A DNA stretch of 64,000 nt from Mucilaginibacter terrigena. GTDB taxonomy: Bacteria; Bacteroidota; Bacteroidia; Sphingobacteriales; Sphingobacteriaceae. The notes under the pieces are model-generated. The model ran no database searches and was not told the origin of the DNA. It was given only the letters and a program-made list of their open reading frames with translations. Below are positions 31,550 through 41,303 of this stretch, piece by piece. The DNA lies in the NCBI RefSeq assembly GCF_004168255.1, contig NZ_SEWG01000001.1, positions 248,001 through 312,000 of the forward strand, given 5' to 3'. How positions within the stretch are numbered: the stretch's first letter is position 1; every line of letters begins with the position of its first letter. The position numbers and the translations under genes are program-made.

Positions 31550-33880
31550 TTATTTTGTAGCCGGCGGGGTACCCTCGGGGTTCTCGGCCGGTGCCGGCAC
31601 AGTTACGGGTGTGCCGGTAGTATCCATTGGCATTTCCATCAGGCTATCAGTAGATGTGGTATCCTCGCGTATAACCGGCGACGGGCACATGTATTCCTTT
31701 GTTATCTTCACCCAGGGCTTAGGGAAGGGCCCATAAGTATAGCCCGAATTGGGATCGGCGTAAACTTTTTCCATAAAGGTGCCAAAAATAGGCAAGGCGG
31801 TGTGCGAGCCTTCACCCGTTTCTGACGAGGTGAAGTGGACGCTGCGGTCGTCGGCGCCAACCCAAATGCCCGTTACCAGGTCCTTGGTGATGCCCATATA
31901 CCAGCCGTCCACATAATCGCTTGATGTACCGGTTTTACCGCCTATCTGGTTGTTCTTTTTCCAAAGGCTTGGATATTCCCACAAGGCCTGCGAGGTGCCG
32001 CCCGGTTCTTCCATACCGCCGCGGAACATATACAGCATCAGCCACGCGGTTTCTTCGCTTAAAACGCGTTCGGCCTTTAGCGTAAATTCCTGTATAACAT
32101 CACCTTTTTGGTCGGTTATTTTGGTTACCAGCAGCGGGTCAACCTTTTCGCCTTTGTTCAGGAAGGTGCTGTAAGCCCGCACCATTTCAAAAACCGATAC
32201 ATCGTTTGAGCCTAATGAAACCGACGGTACCGATTTTAGCGGACTTTCGATGCCGATTTTGTGCGCGTACTCTACAATTTTATCCCAGCCTACATGCTCG
32301 GTTACCTGCGCGGTTATCGAGTTTACCGATTTACCCATCGCCCAGCGTAACGACATTTCGCGGTACGAGAAATGGAAATCGGCATTGTTTGGCTGCCATA
32401 CATCGTCCTTGCCATTATCTTTAAATTTAATGGTAACAGGCTTATCGGTAAATTTATCGCAAGGGGTGAAGCCGTTATCAAGCGCGGTAACATAGGCAAA
32501 AGGCTTAAATGTAGAACCTGCCTGGCGTTTGGCCTGGTTTACATGGTCGTAATTAAAATATTTATGATCGATACCGCCAACCCAAACTTTTATTTTCCCG
32601 GTTGATGGCTCCATGGTCATCATACCGGTGTTCAGGATCCTGGTATAGTACTTAATCGAATCGACGCTGGAGAAGGTAGTATCCTTGTCGCCATTCCAGG
32701 TAAACACGCTCATGCGTTTCTTTTTCTCAAAGTAGTTGTTTATCTGGGTGGTATCGCCCTTATATTTTTTGCTCAGCAGTTTATATATCGGCAGCCTTTG
32801 CTCGGCTTTAAGTAAAAAATCTTTTATCTCAACGCCTTTACTGTCCCTCCATGGGTTTTTGTTGCCCCACAGGTTGTTAAAGCGCTTTTGCAGCATTTTC
32901 ATTTTTTGCGCAACCGCTTCTTCGGCGTATTGCTGTAGTTTTGAGTCGATAGTGGTGTAGATCTTTAAACCGTCTTCGTACAGGTCGTAATCGTTTTGTT
33001 TGCACCATTTATCCAGCCATTTTTCAACCGCGCGGCGTATGTATGAATCTTCCTGCCCGGTGTTATCGCGGTAATTAAGGTTAAGGTTTAAAGGCAGGGC
33101 GGCGTTAGCGGCGTATTCCGGTTTTTTAAGGTAACCGTATTTTTCCATCTGGCTTAACACCACGTTACGTCGCTCAAGTGATCTTTCGGGGTTGGTTTTT
33201 GGGTTGTAGGTTGATGTAGCCTTTAGCATTCCAATTAAGGTTGCAGCTTCGGCAGGGTTTACCGCATTTGGCGATTTATTGAAATATTTTAACGTAGCCG
33301 TTTTAATACCGAATGAGTTATTACCAAACGGAACGGTATTTAAATACATGGTAAGTATTTGCTGCTTATTATATTGGTGCTCAATTTTATAAGCAGTTAT
33401 CCATTCCTTACACTTAAAAACCACGGTACGTAAAAGCGGTATATGCCTGATAAGCCCCTGCGATTTACGCTTGCGGGTATTGAACAGGTTTTTTGCAAGT
33501 TGCTGGGTAATGGTGCTGCCGCCGCGGCGGTCGCCTTTTGCGGTGGAAACCAGGCTGCCCATAAAGCCCAGGAAATCCACCCCGCCATGTTTGTAAAAGC
33601 GCACATCTTCGGTAGCTACCAAGGCGTTTATCAGGTTAGGGGATATGCTTTTAAAATCGACGGGAGAGCGGTTCTCTTTATAAAACCTGCCGATAAGCTT
33701 ACCATCGGCGGTATAAACTTCTGATGCGACCGACATGGTAGGTGTTTTAATATCCTCCATATCAGGCGAGTACCCAAAAAGCCACAGAAAGTTTATTTCG
33801 ATGGCGCAGAAAAAGACAATAATGAAATATATAAATACAGTAAAGTAGCGTAGATACCGGTTCTTTATCTCTCTGAACAT
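31550..33880 (-). CDS. Class A penicillin-binding protein (PBP1A-like)
   Basis: A bifunctional peptidoglycan glycosyltransferase/transpeptidase of 776 residues. One N-terminal transmembrane helix (about 12-35). GT51 domain at about 60-240 (VATEDVRFYKHGGVD, GGSTITQQLAKNLF). Transpeptidase at about 430-690 with the three penicillin-binding motifs: STFK in AGSTFKPFAYV, SVN in GKSVNSITAQ, and KTG in GGKTGTSSDYVDG. A Pro/Thr-rich tail follows (PAPAENPEGTPPATK). It starts upstream of, and is transcribed towards, the TolB/Omp85-type gene with a 66-bp gap; both act in the envelope. Confidence 0.95.
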   Translation of the reverse strand: MFREIKNRYLRYFTVFIYFIIVFFCAIEINFLWLFGYSPDMEDIKTPTMSVASEVYTADGKLIGRFYKENRSPVDFKSISPNLINALVATEDVRFYKHGGVDFLGFMGSLVSTAKGDRRGGSTITQQLAKNLFNTRKRKSQGLIRHIPLLRTVVFKCKEWITAYKIEHQYNKQQILTMYLNTVPFGNNSFGIKTATLKYFNKSPNAVNPAEAATLIGMLKATSTYNPKTNPERSLERRNVVLSQMEKYGYLKKPEYAANAALPLNLNLNYRDNTGQEDSYIRRAVEKWLDKWCKQNDYDLYEDGLKIYTTIDSKLQQYAEEAVAQKMKMLQKRFNNLWGNKNPWRDSKGVEIKDFLLKAEQRLPIYKLLSKKYKGDTTQINNYFEKKKRMSVFTWNGDKDTTFSSVDSIKYYTRILNTGMMTMEPSTGKIKVWVGGIDHKYFNYDHVNQAKRQAGSTFKPFAYVTALDNGFTPCDKFTDKPVTIKFKDNGKDDVWQPNNADFHFSYREMSLRWAMGKSVNSITAQVTEHVGWDKIVEYAHKIGIESPLKSVPSVSLGSNDVSVFEMVRAYSTFLNKGEKVDPLLVTKITDQKGDVIQEFTLKAERVLSEETAWLMLYMFRGGMEEPGGTSQALWEYPSLWKKNNQIGGKTGTSSDYVDGWYMGITKDLVTGIWVGADDRSVHFTSSETGEGSHTALPIFGTFMEKVYADPNSGYTYGPFPKPWVKITKEYMCPSPVIREDTTSTDSLMEMPMDTTGTPVTVPAPAENPEGTPPATK

Positions 33881-34022
33881 TGGGTAAAGATGTAAAATTA
33901 AGCGCCCAAATCATAACGGGCAATCGACAAAAATTAACAACGCAATTTTAACAAGTAAATTTTAAGATAAGTAGTTTGCGTGGAGAAATATTTTGAAAGC
34001 GGGCGTAATCCAAATTTCTAAT

Positions 34023-34520
34023 TTAATTGGTGGAGGTAAGGTCGTATAAGTCACCCTCATCCCGTTTGCACTTAATAAAAATATGTTTAGGTAGGCCTCC
34101 GGTTAAGGTGATTGCGGTGGAGGTGTACTTATCGCAATTAGGGTTATCGTCATTGTGAAATAATAGGTTACCATTTGTAAGTTTATCAGGTAGGTCGTAT
34201 ACGGAACCAACATTGTATTCGCCAATGTATCTGTTGCTTGCCGAATAGATCAGTATGCGCGAAGTTGCCCTGTGGGATAAGCCCCAGTACCAAATTGAAG
34301 TTAATAATTTATAGGTTTTTCCTTTCGTGGTAGTTACTGATCCTAAATATTTTAAATGTGTTTCCGTATTACCGTCTGTTGTCCATTTTCCAAAAACAAA
34401 AGTGTGGCCAACGATGCCTTTTTTTAACACGGAAAGCCTTATTTTATTGTCATTTACTTGAGCAGCAGCAGAAAGGCAAAATAAAAAAATGCAACTTACT
34501 TGGAATAGGAATGATTTCAT
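34023..34520 (-). CDS. Secreted protein of unknown function
   Basis: 165 residues from ATG 34518-34520 (MKSFLFQVSC). Signal peptide of about 20 residues ending SAAAQ. The mature part is predicted mostly beta (LKYLGSVTTTKGKTYKLLTSIWYWG, SRILIYSASNRYIGEYNVGSV). Two cysteines occur in the second half (NPNCDKY, IKCKRDE). I do not recognise a family. It ends next to nothing conserved; 12 bp separate its frame from the end of the MOSC gene on the same strand, so co-transcription is possible. Confidence 0.65.
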   Translation of the reverse strand: MKSFLFQVSCIFLFCLSAAAQVNDNKIRLSVLKKGIVGHTFVFGKWTTDGNTETHLKYLGSVTTTKGKTYKLLTSIWYWGLSHRATSRILIYSASNRYIGEYNVGSVYDLPDKLTNGNLLFHNDDNPNCDKYTSTAITLTGGLPKHIFIKCKRDEGDLYDLTSTN

Positions 34521-34540
34521 GTTTATCACGGTCTACAAAG

Positions 34541-35383
34541 TTAAACTACCGAGGTAGCAGCTACCATAAACCGTTCTTCGGTATGCAGCGATAATACATT
34601 TATCTCATCGCCAACATTTAAAACGCCGTTGCTGTTAAACGCCAGGTTTTGGCCAAACAGGATCTTACTGCCCTTACGGCGATAACGGGCGAGGGTTTTA
34701 AGTGGCTCCTTACTTTTTGCAGTAGTTTCCTGGTCAATAGTGGTCATCACACAGCGGGCGCAAAGCTTTACACCATACATATCAACACCATTTATTTGGA
34801 TGTGGTCCATTAAGTCTTCGCTATAAGGCTCGCCGCCTTCAAACACAATATTGGGCCTGAAACGGTTCATGGGCAGCTTTTCTGCCAGCCTGTTGTTCAA
34901 ATCATCCAGCGATGCCTGGCCAATGATGAGGGCGGGATAGGCATCGGCAAAAGAAGCTATATGGCCGGGTACAGTGTATCTTGGGTCGGTAGGGCGATGG
35001 GTTTCATCGGGCATGTAAACCAGCCGGGTAGGTGCCCCTAATTTAGCCGTGAACCAGGCATCCGCCTCGTCGCTCACCAATTGGGCGGTGCAGGTATCGT
35101 CCCAGATAATTACATCCAGCAGATCGGTTTTTAAAGGTTTAAACGGGATAAGCAGGGAGGAGCCATCCACCGTGTAAGTAACCTTCAAAGCGTCGCTCAA
35201 TAAGTCCATTTTAAGTAATGCCATTTGCGCATGTTCGCGTTGCGACAGGAAACGGTTGCTGCTATCTGTCAGCATCCAGCGGCGGTCGTGTTGCAGGCCG
35301 CGGTCAGTTAGCTGTGCGGTAGTAAGCGAAATTCCGCCAAGGGATTTTATGGGATAAATGTTTAGCTGGCTGATACGAAGCAT
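34541..35383 (-). CDS. MOSC domain protein with MOSC_N barrel
   Basis: 280 residues. N-terminal MOSC_N beta barrel (about 1-110; LNIYPIKSLGGISL, DRRWMLTDSSNRFLSQRE). The C-terminal MOSC domain has MNRFRPNIVFEGGEPYSEDL and the conserved cysteine in KLCARCVMTTID. The architecture is that of mARC/YcbX-type molybdenum enzymes that reduce N-hydroxylated compounds. No fused ferredoxin domain is present. Start taken at ATG 35381-35383 (MLRISQLN). Physiological substrate unknown. Confidence 0.88.
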   Translation of the reverse strand: MLRISQLNIYPIKSLGGISLTTAQLTDRGLQHDRRWMLTDSSNRFLSQREHAQMALLKMDLLSDALKVTYTVDGSSLLIPFKPLKTDLLDVIIWDDTCTAQLVSDEADAWFTAKLGAPTRLVYMPDETHRPTDPRYTVPGHIASFADAYPALIIGQASLDDLNNRLAEKLPMNRFRPNIVFEGGEPYSEDLMDHIQINGVDMYGVKLCARCVMTTIDQETTAKSKEPLKTLARYRRKGSKILFGQNLAFNSNGVLNVGDEINVLSLHTEERFMVAATSVV

Positions 35384-35526
35384 ACACAAAAGTAATGCAT
35401 TGCAATATTATTTTCCGTCGAATTATAATTGTTTACAATACAATTGATTTATTGGCTATTAATTAATAGTATTGTTAAACCAATTACCATTACCGGTGCC
35501 CCTAAACCGGTTTAAACCTTTAAATT

Positions 35527-37236
35527 ATGTCAGTAAACGCACCCAACATTAATGGCAAGGCTACGGCCAATAACACGTACGATGCAATTGTAATAGGATC
35601 GGGCATTAGCGGCGGATGGGCTGCAAAAGAGCTTACCGAACGCGGCTTAAAAACCATAATGCTGGAGCGCGGCCCCAATTACGAACATATAAAGGATTAT
35701 AAAACAGCACAATACAACCCCTGGGATTTCGAGCATCGTGGTAATGCAACACAAGCTCAGCGTAAACAGCGCCCGGTAATATCACGCAACTGGGGTGCAC
35801 AGGAGGCGATAATGGATGCCTGGGTAAACGAGCAGGAAGCCCCTTACGCCGAGGTGAAGCCCTTTAACTGGTGGCGGTCGTACCGTTTGGGCGGGCGCTC
35901 TATTCTGTGGGGCCGCCAAAGCTACCGCTGGAGCGACCTTGATTTTGATGCTAACGCGAAGGATGGCTGGGCAATTGACTGGCCTATCCGCTATAAAGAT
36001 ATTGCACCCTGGTATGACCATGCCGAGAAATTTGCCGGTATAAGCGGCTCTATCGAGGGCATCCCCAACCTGCCCGACGGCCAGTTTTTACCGCCGATGG
36101 ATCTCAACTGGGTAGAGCGCGATGTGGCAGCAAGCATAAAAAAACAATTTGGCCGGCACATGATCATTGGCAGGGTGGCTAATTTAACTAAGGCTATACC
36201 ATACCGCACAGGCTGCCAGTTCCGTAACCGGTGCTGGGAGGGCTGCCCTTTCGGGGGATATTTCAGTACGCAATCGTCAACACTTCCCGCTGCGTTAAAG
36301 ACTGGGAATTTAACCGTGAGGCCGCAATCTATCGTTACCAAAATACTCTACGATAAAGACAGCAAAAAGGCAAAAGGGGTGGAGGTACTGGACGCCGAAA
36401 CCAACAAAACCTATGAGTTTTACGCGAAGATCGTGTTTGTGAACGCTTCCGCTTTGAACAGCGCCTGGGTGCTGATGAACTCGGCGACCGATATATGGGA
36501 GGGCGGCCTTGGCAGCAGCAGCGGCGAACTTGGGCATAACATTATGGACCACCACTACAACCTGGGTGCCAGCGGCGATGTAGAAGGGTACGATGATAAA
36601 TACTATTACGGCCGCAGGCCAAACGGCCCATACGTAGTAAGGTTTGCCAATGTTGGCGATGATAAGCGTGATTATCTGCGCGGCTTTGGCTACCAGGGCG
36701 GTGCAAGCCGTAATGGCTGGAGCCGCGAGATAGCTGAGATGAACATTGGCGGAGCGTACAAGGATGAGCTATCTGAACCGGGAGGCTGGCGCATAGGCAT
36801 CGGCGGTTTTGGGGAATTGCTGCCTTATCACGAAAATAAAATTACCCTGCACCCAACCCGCAAGGACAAGTGGGGGCTGCCTATACTTAATATGGATGCC
36901 GAAATAAAGGATAACGAGAAGAAAATGCGCATCGATATTGTGAAAGAGGCCAAAGCCATGCTGGAAGCCGCCGGCGTTAAAAATGTGGAAACCCACGATA
37001 GCGGCCACAATATTGGTGATGGCATCCACGAAATGGGTACGGCACGTATGGGCCGCGACCCCAAAACATCGGTACTTAATGGCAACAACCAGGTGTGGGA
37101 CGCCAAAAACGTATTTGTTACCGATGGCGCCTGCATGACCTCGTCGGCATGCCAGAACCCTTCGTTAACCTATATGGCCTTGACTGCAAGGGCTGCAAAC
37201 TTTGCGGCAGATGAGTTGAAGAAGCGGAATTTGTAG
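35527..37236 (+). CDS. GMC-family FAD oxidoreductase
   Basis: 569 residues. FAD-binding motif IVIGSGISGGWAAKEL at residues 21-36 and E-R-G shortly after. The C-terminal GMC_oxred_C domain contains the catalytic His region (HEMGTARMGRDP) and NPSLTYMALTARAA. No twin-arginine signal is evident. The cysteine-rich stretch CQFRNRCWEGCPFGG near residue 230 is typical of sugar/gluconate-type Bacteroidota members that use cytochromes. Those often pair with a small gluconate-2-dehydrogenase subunit, which is absent here. The next gene, ThuA, is a common partner of carbohydrate oxidation genes. Substrate unknown, likely a sugar or sugar acid. Confidence 0.88.
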   Translation: MSVNAPNINGKATANNTYDAIVIGSGISGGWAAKELTERGLKTIMLERGPNYEHIKDYKTAQYNPWDFEHRGNATQAQRKQRPVISRNWGAQEAIMDAWVNEQEAPYAEVKPFNWWRSYRLGGRSILWGRQSYRWSDLDFDANAKDGWAIDWPIRYKDIAPWYDHAEKFAGISGSIEGIPNLPDGQFLPPMDLNWVERDVAASIKKQFGRHMIIGRVANLTKAIPYRTGCQFRNRCWEGCPFGGYFSTQSSTLPAALKTGNLTVRPQSIVTKILYDKDSKKAKGVEVLDAETNKTYEFYAKIVFVNASALNSAWVLMNSATDIWEGGLGSSSGELGHNIMDHHYNLGASGDVEGYDDKYYYGRRPNGPYVVRFANVGDDKRDYLRGFGYQGGASRNGWSREIAEMNIGGAYKDELSEPGGWRIGIGGFGELLPYHENKITLHPTRKDKWGLPILNMDAEIKDNEKKMRIDIVKEAKAMLEAAGVKNVETHDSGHNIGDGIHEMGTARMGRDPKTSVLNGNNQVWDAKNVFVTDGACMTSSACQNPSLTYMALTARAANFAADELKKRNL

Positions 37237-37308
37237 AGATTAGAGAGAGATTATGTTAAACAGAATATTCTGCCCATTCTTAAATTAATAAATTCAGGTT
37301 CACACATC

Positions 37309-38037
37309 ATGAAAATAAAAAACACATTGATCATCGCGCTGGCGCTTTGTTTTATAACGGCTATTAGCTTTGCTAAACCACGCCCTAAAGTGCTTATTTT
37401 TTGTAAAACGGCGGGCTTTCATCACGAATCTATCGCGGTGGGGATCCCGGCAATTATTAAACTGGGTAAACAGAATAATTTTGATGTGGATACCACCACC
37501 AATTCGGCCAAATTTACGGCTGCTAATTTAAAACAGTATGCCGCGGTTATATTCCTGAGCACTACCGGCGATGTGCTGAATAATGAGCAGCAGGCCGCGT
37601 TTGAGCAGTATATCCGTGCCGGTCACGGTTTTGTTGGGGTGCATGCCGCCACCGATACCGAGTACGACTGGCCCTGGTACGGTAACCTGGTAGGCGCTTA
37701 TTTTAAAAGCCACCCCTCCAAACAACAGGAAGCAAACCTGGAGGTGGTAGACAGAGGTTTCCCGGCTACCAACCACCTGCCCGCAACCTGGCGCCGGCTG
37801 GATGAATGGTATAACTACAAATGGATGGCCGGCGACCTGCAGGTGCTGATCAAAATAGATGAAAAAAGCTACACCGGCGGCGAAAACGGCGATAACCACC
37901 CTATGAGCTGGTACCATAACTACGATGGCGGCCGTTCTTTCTATACCGCCCTCGGCCACACCGATGCCTCATACGCCGATCCGCTTTATTTGAAGCATTT
38001 ATTGGGTGGGATAAAGTATGCGATAGGGAAGAAGTAA
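37309..38037 (+). CDS. ThuA domain protein, secreted
   Basis: 242 residues. Signal peptide 1-22 (ending ISFAKP). A ThuA glutamine-amidotransferase-like fold follows (VLIFCKTAGFHHESIAVGIPAI; VFLSTTGDVLNNEQ-type; GFVGVHAATDTEYDWPWYGNLVGAYF; MSWYHNYDGGRSFYTALGHTDASY). ThuA proteins are linked to trehalose and other keto-sugar use, but without an assigned reaction. It follows the GMC oxidoreductase by 72 bp on the same strand and may be co-expressed. Confidence 0.9.
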   Translation: MKIKNTLIIALALCFITAISFAKPRPKVLIFCKTAGFHHESIAVGIPAIIKLGKQNNFDVDTTTNSAKFTAANLKQYAAVIFLSTTGDVLNNEQQAAFEQYIRAGHGFVGVHAATDTEYDWPWYGNLVGAYFKSHPSKQQEANLEVVDRGFPATNHLPATWRRLDEWYNYKWMAGDLQVLIKIDEKSYTGGENGDNHPMSWYHNYDGGRSFYTALGHTDASYADPLYLKHLLGGIKYAIGKK

Positions 38038-38072
38038 GGACGTTATTCTCAGCCGCATTACCTTAATGCGAT

Positions 38073-38132
38073 GTCGTTTCGAACGAGTTACGAGGAGAAA
38101 CTATCTCTTGAGCGATAGCGAAAAATCTTATA
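38073..38132. repeat. Half copy of the GTCATTTCGAACGAG palindromic family
   Basis: gtcgtttcgaacgagttacg followed by aggagaaa and, further on, gagcgatagcgaaaaatctt. This is one arm of the element seen entire at 7684-7812 and 50208-50309. Confidence 0.55.
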
Positions 38133-38166
38133 CGGGCAGTAAGTAAACTACAGGCTTATGCTTTAT

Positions 38167-38659
38167 GAAAGTTAGCCCACTCAATTGCCGCGGAGGGCTG
38201 TTACTTTGTCTTGATACAAAGTAACCAAAAATCAAGTCAGCAAAAAGGCTTCTTTGCCGCACATGGCCTTTGCCCCGCAAACCAGCCAGAACCACGGGCT
38301 GGAATCTTTTTGCCCCACTGCGTTCCACATTTCCCGCGCTCCTGCAAAAATTTCCTATGCCCCTGCCACGCGCAACCCACCATTGTTCTGCCCGCTTTCG
38401 CCCGAAGCCGTTTTGCTGACAGGCTGGAAAAATCAAATCCTCTAATCAGGTAAATCATGGTTCAGAAATAACCGATGGCATACACGCCACAGGCGTGCTC
38501 CAATGTTGGATAAGGGGGCCTGACGAACGGAACATAACCCCAAAATGCAGCATTGGCCTGTTCGGTGGCACAGCACCTGCTTTAGCACTAACTTTCACAG
38601 AGCAGGGCGCAGCTGCGACTTTTCTTTGGTTACTTTCTTTTGAGAGAAAAGAAAGTAAC
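38167..38659. repeat. Approx. 460-490-bp hairpin-bounded repeat element
   Basis: The left end carries a perfect 10-bp hairpin GTTACTTTGT-CTTGAT-ACAAAGTAAC (38200-38225). The right end carries a perfect 13-bp hairpin with stem GTTACTTTCTTTT and a 5-nt loop (38629-38659). An additional inverted pair GAAAGTTAG (38167-38175) and CTAACTTTC (38588-38596) lies between or around them. Several overlapping short frames on both strands exist with no convincing coding sequence. It looks like a non-autonomous mobile or structured element. The rest of 38660-38813 shows nothing recognisable. Confidence 0.55.
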
Positions 38660-38813
38660 ATCCACTGACGCTCATATGATCACTGCCATTCCTAACGAAG
38701 AACTAACTACCAAACCTAACTATCAACCCTAACAAAGCATAAATTGGCTACATGCCTATCGAAGGTTGCTGTCACCCGCAATAACGCGCGAAGAAGAAAG
38801 ACATCCCGGTTAC

Positions 38814-38848
38814 AAAAAAGCCCGCTACCGTAAAACGGAGCGGGCCTT
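38814..38848 (-). terminator. Intrinsic terminator of the M28 peptidase gene
   Basis: On the - strand AGGCCCGCTCCGT, a short loop, CGGTAGCGGGC then a T-tract (38819-38814), a strong GC stem 23 bp after the peptidase stop. An AAGG/CCTT extension is present. Confidence 0.85.
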
Positions 38849-38870
38849 AATATAATCAGATCAGTTATTA

Positions 38871-40421
38871 TCAATCGAAACCACCGTGGCGGTTTGCTTT
38901 TACCTGCTCGGGCCAGGTGCCGGGTTTGCCGGTACGGGTGTTAACAGGCAATTCTGCTTTATCGCGCGGCATTTTGGCCGGGTCTTCGCTGGCCATGTAA
39001 ACCAATATGGCGGTTAATATAGCGTTGCTGCGTACATCGTCAAAAACAATTTTGTCGTAGGTATCGCGGTTGGTGTGCCAGGTGTAATTACCGTACGACC
39101 AGCTGTTAGACCCTAACGAAAAGCCCGGCGCGCCAACTGCCACAAACGATGCGAAATCTGAGCCGCCGCCACCGGGTGAGCCGGGGAAGCTGGTTTTTAT
39201 CTGGTGACGGATGGTATCGGGCACAGCCTCCAGCCAGCGGCTGATAAAATCGCCTGCTTTGGCAAAACCTTGTCCGCCAATGTTAACCACGCGGCCTGTG
39301 CCGTTATCCTGGTTAAACAAAGCCTGCAGGTTGGCCACAATTTCGGGGTGGTCTTCCACAAAAGCCCGCGAGCCATTAAGGCCCTGCTCTTCGCTATCCC
39401 AGTGCCCTACCAATATGGTGCGTTTTGGGTGCGGATAAGCTTTTTTAAGGATGCGCATGGCCTCCATCATAGTTAGGGTACCGGTACCGTTATCGGTAGC
39501 GCCTGTACCGCCATCCCACGAATCGAAGTGGGCAGACAGCATCACGTATTCATTTGGTTTTTCGGTACCCTTTATTTCGCCGATTATGTTAAAGGTTGGC
39601 ACCGGGCCGCGTTCTTTTGATTCGGTTTGGATAGTAATGCGTGGTTTTTCGCCGTTTTCGGTAAGGCGGTAAAGCAATCCGTAATCTTCCAGCGCTATAT
39701 CAACCGTAGGGATGGTTTTGGTGTAGGCGCCAAATATTTTGTCAACACCAAAGCCTGCGCTCCAGTAATTGCCAATAATACCGGCTGCACCCGCTTTTTC
39801 AAGCGCTACGGGTAATGTTTTGTTATTAAAACCCGTATTGGATATGCGTTTACGCCATGCAGCGGTTTGGGCAGTACGCGCTTCCTTCATCTTATCTATC
39901 GATCCGCTCAGCCCAAACTCCTTCCAGTTATCATCGGGCCGGCCGGTTGGCTGGTTCATAGATATCATTACAAATTTGCCCTTAACACTTGGCAGCCATT
40001 TTTCAAAAGCAACAGAATCGGCCACATCAGGCAAAATAATGGTTTCGGCGGTTACTGCCTTTTTCATGCCGGGGCTCCATGCCAGCTGAGTGCCTTCAAT
40101 ACTGTGGATACGGGGGTAAACCATATCAATATGCGATGTGCCGCGTTCCCATCCGCGCCAGTCGCCCCATTTTTCCTGCCGTGCGGTAATGCCCCAGCCT
40201 TTGTATTTATCAAGCGCCCATTTACCGGCCTGGTCAAATTGTGGCGTGCCTACCAGGCGCGGGCCAATACCGTCGAGCAGTTCGTGGGCCAGTTTTTCGA
40301 GCTGGGAGTTTTCGGTCCCTTCTTTTACAATGTTATCTACCACCGCGTTTTTGGTTTGCGCGAAGGCTGTACTACCGGTAAATAATGCCGATGCAATGAG
40401 TAATCTGGTAAAGTTTTTCAT
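38871..40421 (-). CDS. Secreted M28-family zinc peptidase with PA insert
   Basis: 516 residues. Signal peptide 1-21 (TGSTAFAQ). A carboxypeptidase-Q/aminopeptidase-like M28 core: zinc ligands in SAHFDSWDGGTGATDNGTG, WDSEEQGLNGSRAF and, further on, GGGGSDFASFVAVGAPGF. The region of about residues 130-260 fits an inserted protease-associated (PA) domain. Probably a periplasmic or outer-membrane-exported dipeptidase/aminopeptidase. The gene stands alone with a good terminator. Confidence 0.88.
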   Translation of the reverse strand: MKNFTRLLIASALFTGSTAFAQTKNAVVDNIVKEGTENSQLEKLAHELLDGIGPRLVGTPQFDQAGKWALDKYKGWGITARQEKWGDWRGWERGTSHIDMVYPRIHSIEGTQLAWSPGMKKAVTAETIILPDVADSVAFEKWLPSVKGKFVMISMNQPTGRPDDNWKEFGLSGSIDKMKEARTAQTAAWRKRISNTGFNNKTLPVALEKAGAAGIIGNYWSAGFGVDKIFGAYTKTIPTVDIALEDYGLLYRLTENGEKPRITIQTESKERGPVPTFNIIGEIKGTEKPNEYVMLSAHFDSWDGGTGATDNGTGTLTMMEAMRILKKAYPHPKRTILVGHWDSEEQGLNGSRAFVEDHPEIVANLQALFNQDNGTGRVVNIGGQGFAKAGDFISRWLEAVPDTIRHQIKTSFPGSPGGGGSDFASFVAVGAPGFSLGSNSWSYGNYTWHTNRDTYDKIVFDDVRSNAILTAILVYMASEDPAKMPRDKAELPVNTRTGKPGTWPEQVKANRHGGFD

Positions 40422-40633
40422 ATCAGTTTGATATAGGGCTTGGTTAATATAGCGAATGTATAAAATGCCGGGCTTAAAACATATTTATAGATGACAGGCT
40501 GGTGTAACATTCCTGTTGTACTTACAATGTTTTAGTATTTTGATAACAATAACCCGGTGTATAAAAAATCTAAATTTAAAACTAATTGGCCTGATTAATG
40601 CTTGATACAATGTACTTAATATCAAAATATAAA

Positions 40634-41287
40634 ATGGCACAATTAGATGTTCAACCCAAACGCAGGCGCTCGATATGGATGTGGCTTATATTTTTTGTTC
40701 TGGCTATAGGCGTAGCGGTTTTATTATACCGTGGCTGTAACAGGTCGGCCCCGCTAAAAGTTGCCACAACTGATACCACGGCAACAGATAGCACCAAGGT
40801 GGATACCAATGTAATTGTGACCACGCAACCCGACTGGAACGCAGTAGACTTTAGCATCCCCAAAGCATCGTACGATGAGGTTACCGATACGGCAATAATT
40901 GTACGGGGTAATGATAAATATACCATTTACAGCATGGGCGAAAATATCCTTTTCGCGGCCAATGAAAGCACCTTACAGCCATCGGCCGAAGCAAAGCTAA
41001 AACAGGTGGCAACATCTTTGGCCAAAAGGTATAAAACGGCGGCCATAGCTATTTATGGGCATACGGATTCTATTGGTTCGGCAGGTGATAATAGAGCGCT
41101 TGGAAAACAACGGGCCAATGCCGTTAAGGATTGGCTGCTTACCGAGGGTGGCCTGGACAACAGCAAGCTATCAGTACACTCTTTGGGCGAAAAACAGCCG
41201 GTAGCTACCAATGCAACGCAGAAAGGCCGCGCGCAAAACCGAAGCGTAGAGATAGTGGCTTTTACCGAAGGTGAAAAGAATAATTAA
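40634..41287 (+). CDS. OmpA-family protein with N-terminal membrane anchor
   Basis: 217 residues from ATG 40634-40636 (MAQLDVQPKRR); a frame from 40598 would add 12 residues. Transmembrane helix at about 16-34 preceded by KRRR, so an inner-membrane anchor. A Thr/Asp-rich linker follows, then an OmpA/MotB-like peptidoglycan-binding domain at about 95-215 (ILFAANESTLQPSAEAKLKQVA; IYGHTDSIGSAGDNRALGKQRANAV; GRAQNRSVEIV). No beta barrel. The PRC-barrel gene follows by 16 bp. Confidence 0.88.
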   Translation: MAQLDVQPKRRRSIWMWLIFFVLAIGVAVLLYRGCNRSAPLKVATTDTTATDSTKVDTNVIVTTQPDWNAVDFSIPKASYDEVTDTAIIVRGNDKYTIYSMGENILFAANESTLQPSAEAKLKQVATSLAKRYKTAAIAIYGHTDSIGSAGDNRALGKQRANAVKDWLLTEGGLDNSKLSVHSLGEKQPVATNATQKGRAQNRSVEIVAFTEGEKNN

Positions 41288-41303
41288 GATTCAATTTAAG
41301 ATA

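Noticed and set aside
38128..38661. Overlapping frames of 60-100 codons on both strands in the hairpin-bounded element
   Set aside because: They overlap each other in several frames, are Cys/Arg/Pro-rich without a consistent pattern, and include the terminal hairpins.
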